A stretch of 64,000 nucleotides of DNA from Gordionus sp. m RMFG-2023 (Eukaryota; Nematomorpha; Gordioida; Chordodea; Parachordodidae). A model generated the notes under the pieces. That model saw nothing but the letters and a program-made list of their open reading frames with translations. It was not told the DNA's origin and made no database searches. This document shows, piece by piece, positions 59,854 to 64,000 of this stretch. The stretch spans positions 84,421,561 to 84,485,560 of the forward strand of contig NC_088775.1 of NCBI RefSeq assembly GCF_954871325.1, given 5' to 3'. Every line of letters starts with the position of its first letter. Positions within the stretch are counted from its first letter, which is position 1. Both the position numbers and the translations under genes were made by a program.

Positions 59854-62800
59854 CTAGGTTATAGCGAACAAATTGACAATCGTGGGGGAAAAGGAAGGGG
59901 ACGAGGTAGAAGATTTAGCCATTAAATCCTCTGGACGTGTGGCAGAATTTTCGCTTTCCATGGGGTCCATGTTATTTTGAAATTTTTTGAGGTTCACAAT
60001 GTTTTGCTGTTGGACGTTAAACCCGTTATCGAGGGGCAACGTGGGGATAGCGGTATTGAATGAAGCTGCGAGATTGTTCTTCACGTGGTAACCAGGATGG
60101 TTCGTAAAGTTGGAGGGCGGTAGTAATGTGTTGAAAGCTAAGCTAAATTGTGATTTAGGGTTTAACGAAACGAATTTACGGTTTGGAGGGACCGGGTCTG
60201 GGGTAAGCAAGAAATTTATATTAAAATATATTTAAAAAAGCATTTCAAAATTAAGGTACCTTTTGCACCGACCAATACAGTTTATTAAAACAAAACATAA
60301 CATCTATCTACCAGGTTTATTTCATTTGCACGTTCATGAGCCAGATTTCCAAAAACAATTTTAGGGATTTAAGGCCATGTCGATTTAAAAGACTCCGGCT
60401 AAAAACTGGTTTCGACTATAAATCGATATTGAGTTCGAAATTTATATACAAACTTTTTCTGATTTACTTTATTAAAGATAAGGTAATTCAAAATTTCTGT
60501 AATTATAAGAAACTTTATTATTTTTTGGACATTACCCAGTTTAAAATAAAGTGAGATAAGGATGGGTAAAAATTAGACAAAAATCAATTCAAAAGTTGAT
60601 ATCAGATGGGTTTAAACCATAATCGGAAATTTGTGCTCCAACCCAATATTGGATTTGAGCCCTGTCCATTGGATCGAAGCCGAAATCGAGCCTAAAATTT
60701 TAAGGCAGGGCTGTTAAAAAAATTCTAAATAATAAAATAAAATATGCCAATTTATCTTAGTATTTAAATTAAAATAACGTGAAAATTATAATCTTTTTGT
60801 GGTAAGGACAAATAAACTATGAAACGCATTTAAATAAAATATTAAATTAAAAATTACGGGCGGGGCATGTCTGGCTCTTAAAATAAAAATTTTTGGGCGT
60901 GGTCTAATCATAAAATTTTTGCCATGTTTTTTGAGAAAATTATCATTTTTGTAACGAACTGAATTTATTTTCTTAAAAATAGGGGATTGTAAATCTCCAA
61001 TATATAGCTAGTAGTGATTTACCGATCCAATTTTTGGGGAGCGATCCGAATACATTTAAAATAACTCTGTCAAATTTTAATTAAACTATTATTTTTAGGC
61101 TTATTTATTGCAATTATAATCGATGAAAAAAAGTCAAATATTGATAAATCATTTATTTTATAAGGTAAAATCGTTATAATCATATTTTGTTTCAGAAGTA
61201 TATCTTGTAGAATCCCATCTAGTAATTTATGATCAACGTAAATTATTACTTATTTTTTAGTTTTATTATCCTTATAAAAATAAATTATGTATTATATTAT
61301 TTTTTAAAAATTTAATTATATAAAAATGTTATTAGCCTAACAAATATATTTTCTGAAAATACAAATGTTGTAATGACTCCATTTTACAGGATCTAATTTT
61401 ATTAAATAATATAGGTTGATAACCGATTGATGGGCTTGATCCGATAAAAATATCAGTAAATCCCTATGAGCAACCATGTTTTTTTGCTGTTATGTGAATA
61501 AGATAGAATTAATCTTTTTTTCAAATTATTATTCATATGTCGAATAAACCGAGTTTATTTGAGTATATTAGATTATTCGAATAAATGAAATATTCGAATC
61601 GATTTGTAAAAAATAATAAATGGGGATATCACATTTCCCATATTTTTTTTAAAAGATTTTGTATGTATTTGCTACCACAATTTAGTTGTTATTCAAATTA
61701 AATACATCGATTATAAATAAATAATTTACATACTGGTGGTTTGTTCGAGCAAGCCATTGAGGATAGAAGAGGTAGTATTCGTGGTTGTCAAGGATGTGGG
61801 GTACAATAAACTATTGTAATTTTGGAGATTTAAATTATTTGTATTACTAATATTATATTTGAGGGTGGCGTTAGAGTGATTCTCGATCGAGTTGTTTTGT
61901 TGAATCAACGAACCAGCGGGCAATAATAAAGAAAGTGTTTTGTAGCGTTGATTTTGTGAGAGCTGGATACCGTTTATATTATTAGGACCAACTAAACTGC
62001 TGTGGGAGATGGCGGTGTTGGCGAAAGAGGAAAGATTGAGGGATTTGGGTTGAATAAAATTTTCAAGGCTAGAGGCAACGGACAACGGTTTTTTAGGTTG
62101 CTGAGGTGACGTGTTAAGTAACAAGACGGTCGAGGTGTTGAAGTTGGTAGAGTCTATCGAGCTGTTTAGCAGATCGTCCCTTTTAAAGGAGTTAGGATTG
62201 GTGGATCCTGGGTACAAATTGCCGAACTTGGCTAGGTTACTATTGTTTATGAGGATGAGGTTGTTTAAGTTATTCTTGAAATCGGAGGAGTTAACGAGAG
62301 TGCTGCTACTCTTGGAGACTCGAGAATTTTTGGTGCTGAGCAGAACGGGGTTAGTGTTTAGGGACCCGCTGGCGTTGAAGGAGACTAACTTAAAAAGGTT
62401 ATTTGTTGCCAAGTTGTTTAACAAATTTGAGGTGACAGACGTGAAGGTCATGTGGGTAGTAGTGGTAGATAGTTGTGGTAGATAAACGTCGTTATTTGCA
62501 GGGTGAGAGGAGGAAGCATTCAACATAAATCTGTTGAGATTGGAGGAATTTACGGGTGTAAATTTATTGGTAACAGCTGTGCAGTTGTTGATAAGGGATG
62601 ATAGGGAAAGCATTTTGGAGGCTGGGTTAAATGATATAGGGGGGTAATGACTGTTGAAATTAGTTGAGGCCCTTGCAGCTGGGATAGCCAGCTGCTCACT
62701 GTTAAGGAGAGAGGTTGCAGTGAAGGAGGAAGGTATGAGTACCAGATCACCCCCGGCACCATCCTTGATGAGGATGGATCGGTGGTTGTTGAGGGCTATG

Positions 62801-64000
62801 CTTGGATTAGCGGCCAAATCGTTCATGCTGAAAACCATTATACCCTGTTTTCCCGAATTGATGTTAGCGTTTTCTTGTGCTAGGCTATTAATAAAGTAGG
62901 CCAAATTCGAAGATGATTGATTGGTGGAAGAAAAATCGGTAATGCTGGATAGCCTTTGCTGATGGAGGGAGTCTTTCAAGCTGGTTGGGTTCAAATTCAA
63001 ATTTTGGCTATTGTTGTTCAAAAACAGTATGTTGTTGTTAGGGTTATTCAAAACATTTTGGAGCAGTAAGTTTTTGTCGGTGAGTGAATTGGTTATGTGG
63101 TGGTTGTAAGGAAGATTATTAGAGTTACTAAAGTTACTCTGGTTAGTAGCCAGAAAGTTAGCTTGGTTAAGATGCAGCGAGTTACTACCGTTTCCCAGTC
63201 TTAGAAGGGAGTATGAAGAATTGTTGGTATTAACGATGTGGTTATTGTGCTGAAGTGTTGGCGGATTGGAAGTTAGTTCCAAAGACGACGATGATTGAGG
63301 AGTGTAAAAGGATAAAGAATTTTTGCAAGTATTTGTGGTGGCAGAGGAGGTCAAAATGGAAAGGGATTTATTGGGGCCGAGTATTATGTGATGATTGGCA
63401 TTGAAAGCGCGAGTGTTTTGATTGAAAGAGGAATTGGTTAAGATATTGGTATTAACGTTATTAATATTATTGAAGAATCGTATTCCACTGCTAATACTAC
63501 TGCCAGTGAAATTCAAATTATTTGGGTTAGAAGGATTAAGGCCAATGGGGTCAAAGGGGACTGATTGTTGGACCTTGGGCTGCTTCAAAATCAAGAAGTG
63601 GTGCAGGGAAGAAGATGTTTTTGAAGATGAGGGATTGTTTGGGTTATTGGATGGCAAAGGTTGGTTGATATTTGAAACCAAGCCATTATTTCCGAGAAGA
63701 GGAATGAGATTAGAAGGGAGATAGCTTTGACAAGAGGTATTGAGAAAAGGGGACCCCTGAAGGTTATTGTTAGAAAGAACAAGTGGCTGTAGTGTGTAAG
63801 AGGATAGACCACCACCCTTTTTTGGGCCATTGTTGACGAATGATGATTTAAAACTGGAACCGCCATTTGATGAAAGGTTGTTGAGATACAATTGATTGGT
63901 CAATTTTTGATTTAAATTTGGAGCAACCCCAGAATTTAGCATATTTATATTATTGTAAGCGAGAGAAGTAGAGGGTGTCATAAACATATTTTTCAGCACA
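59854..64000 (-). CDS. Asn/Ser-rich protein, last two exons, 5' end outside the window
   Basis: The penultimate exon (61734 to beyond 64000) is open for over 750 codons and ends LLNGLLEQTT before an A/GTATGT donor. The last exon (60197-59854) follows a TTGCTTACCCCAG acceptor, joins in phase 1 (PVPPNRKFVSLNPKSQ), and ends FAIT then TAG. The protein is very rich in Asn, Ser and Leu, with poly-Asn runs such as NNPNNNILFLNNNS. It has no signal peptide, membrane span, cysteine pattern or known domain that I can see. Low-complexity chains like this are typical of disordered nuclear or cytoplasmic regulators, but that is only analogy. G+C is clearly above the local background. The first visible ATG at 63987 need not be the start. 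Confidence 0.8.
60198..61733. other. Intron of the Asn/Ser-rich gene
   Basis: Contains worn CCGG-type repeat sequence at about 60600-60720 and a hAT-like element at 61012-61466; otherwise AT-rich. Confidence 0.6.
61012..61466. mobile_element. hAT-derived element, relative of 10100-10867
   Basis: The left end TAGTGATTTACCGATCC and the right end inverted TAGGGATTTACTGATATTTT, with GATCCGATAA next inward, match the ends of the element at 10100. No duplication is seen and the interior is AT-rich and noncoding. It lies in the intron of the Asn/Ser-rich gene. Confidence 0.6.

Noticed and set aside
62111-63866. Plus- and minus-strand frames within the Asn/Ser-rich exon
   Set aside because: Shadows in other frames of a long low-complexity coding exon.
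1-64000. CRISPR array, rRNA genes, intact tRNA genes, bacterial operons
   Set aside because: No regularly spaced repeats, rRNA motifs or foldable cloverleaf seen; spliced genes and SINEs show a eukaryotic genome.

Overview
This is a window of a very A+T-rich animal genome, roughly three quarters A+T by eye. It is intron-rich and crowded with decayed transposons. The main argument for an animal is one spread-out gene on the minus strand that I assembled from small exons. It encodes a TANGO1/MIA3-type ER export factor, with signal peptide, MIA-type SH3-like domain, long acidic lumenal region, membrane segment, coiled coils and a proline-rich tail. hAT, Tc1/mariner, Mutator-like, LINE and LTR elements, plus tRNA- and 7SL-like short repeats, also fit an invertebrate. 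I cannot name the species.

Layout. 1-9.3 kb is a transposon graveyard: pieces of at least three hAT families, a perfect 220-bp hAT MITE, a 7SL-like short repeat, and a nested set in which one hAT element sits inside the transposase of another and itself carries a LINE fragment and a MITE. A possible 51-residue two-exon gene lies at 9473-9738. A Tc1-type element holding an older hAT element (9.94-11.14 kb) and two more fragments follow.

12.7-40.5 kb is the TANGO1-like gene, read right to left. The 20 exons all join in compatible phase and give 1,409 residues. One junction, lumenal exon 5 to membrane exon 6, is uncertain, and one or two extra lumenal exons may lie at 29.3-29.7 kb. Its introns hold several MITEs, a tRNA-derived SINE, a Mutator-like remnant, and a 2.27-kb hAT transposon with intact ends and an 8-bp target duplication.

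40.6-53.6 kb is a second repeat block: a hAT-ended composite containing an LTR element with another LTR element inside it, a smaller hAT element, direct repeats around a BED-finger hAT remnant, and a LINE 3' piece ending in a long hairpin. 53.6-59.8 kb is mostly plain AT-rich DNA, with a perfect palindrome, a two-copy tandem repeat, a tRNA-like SINE and an OTU-protease-like fragment. 59.85-64 kb carries the last two exons of an unrecognised Asn/Ser-rich protein gene that continues beyond the right edge.

The two host genes have no evident functional link. The most useful biology here is the TANGO1 homologue, with a cysteine-free SH3 domain, repeated lumenal motifs and duplicated proline-rich exons, and the well dated nesting of hAT families. 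I saw no CRISPR array, rRNA or intact tRNA gene.
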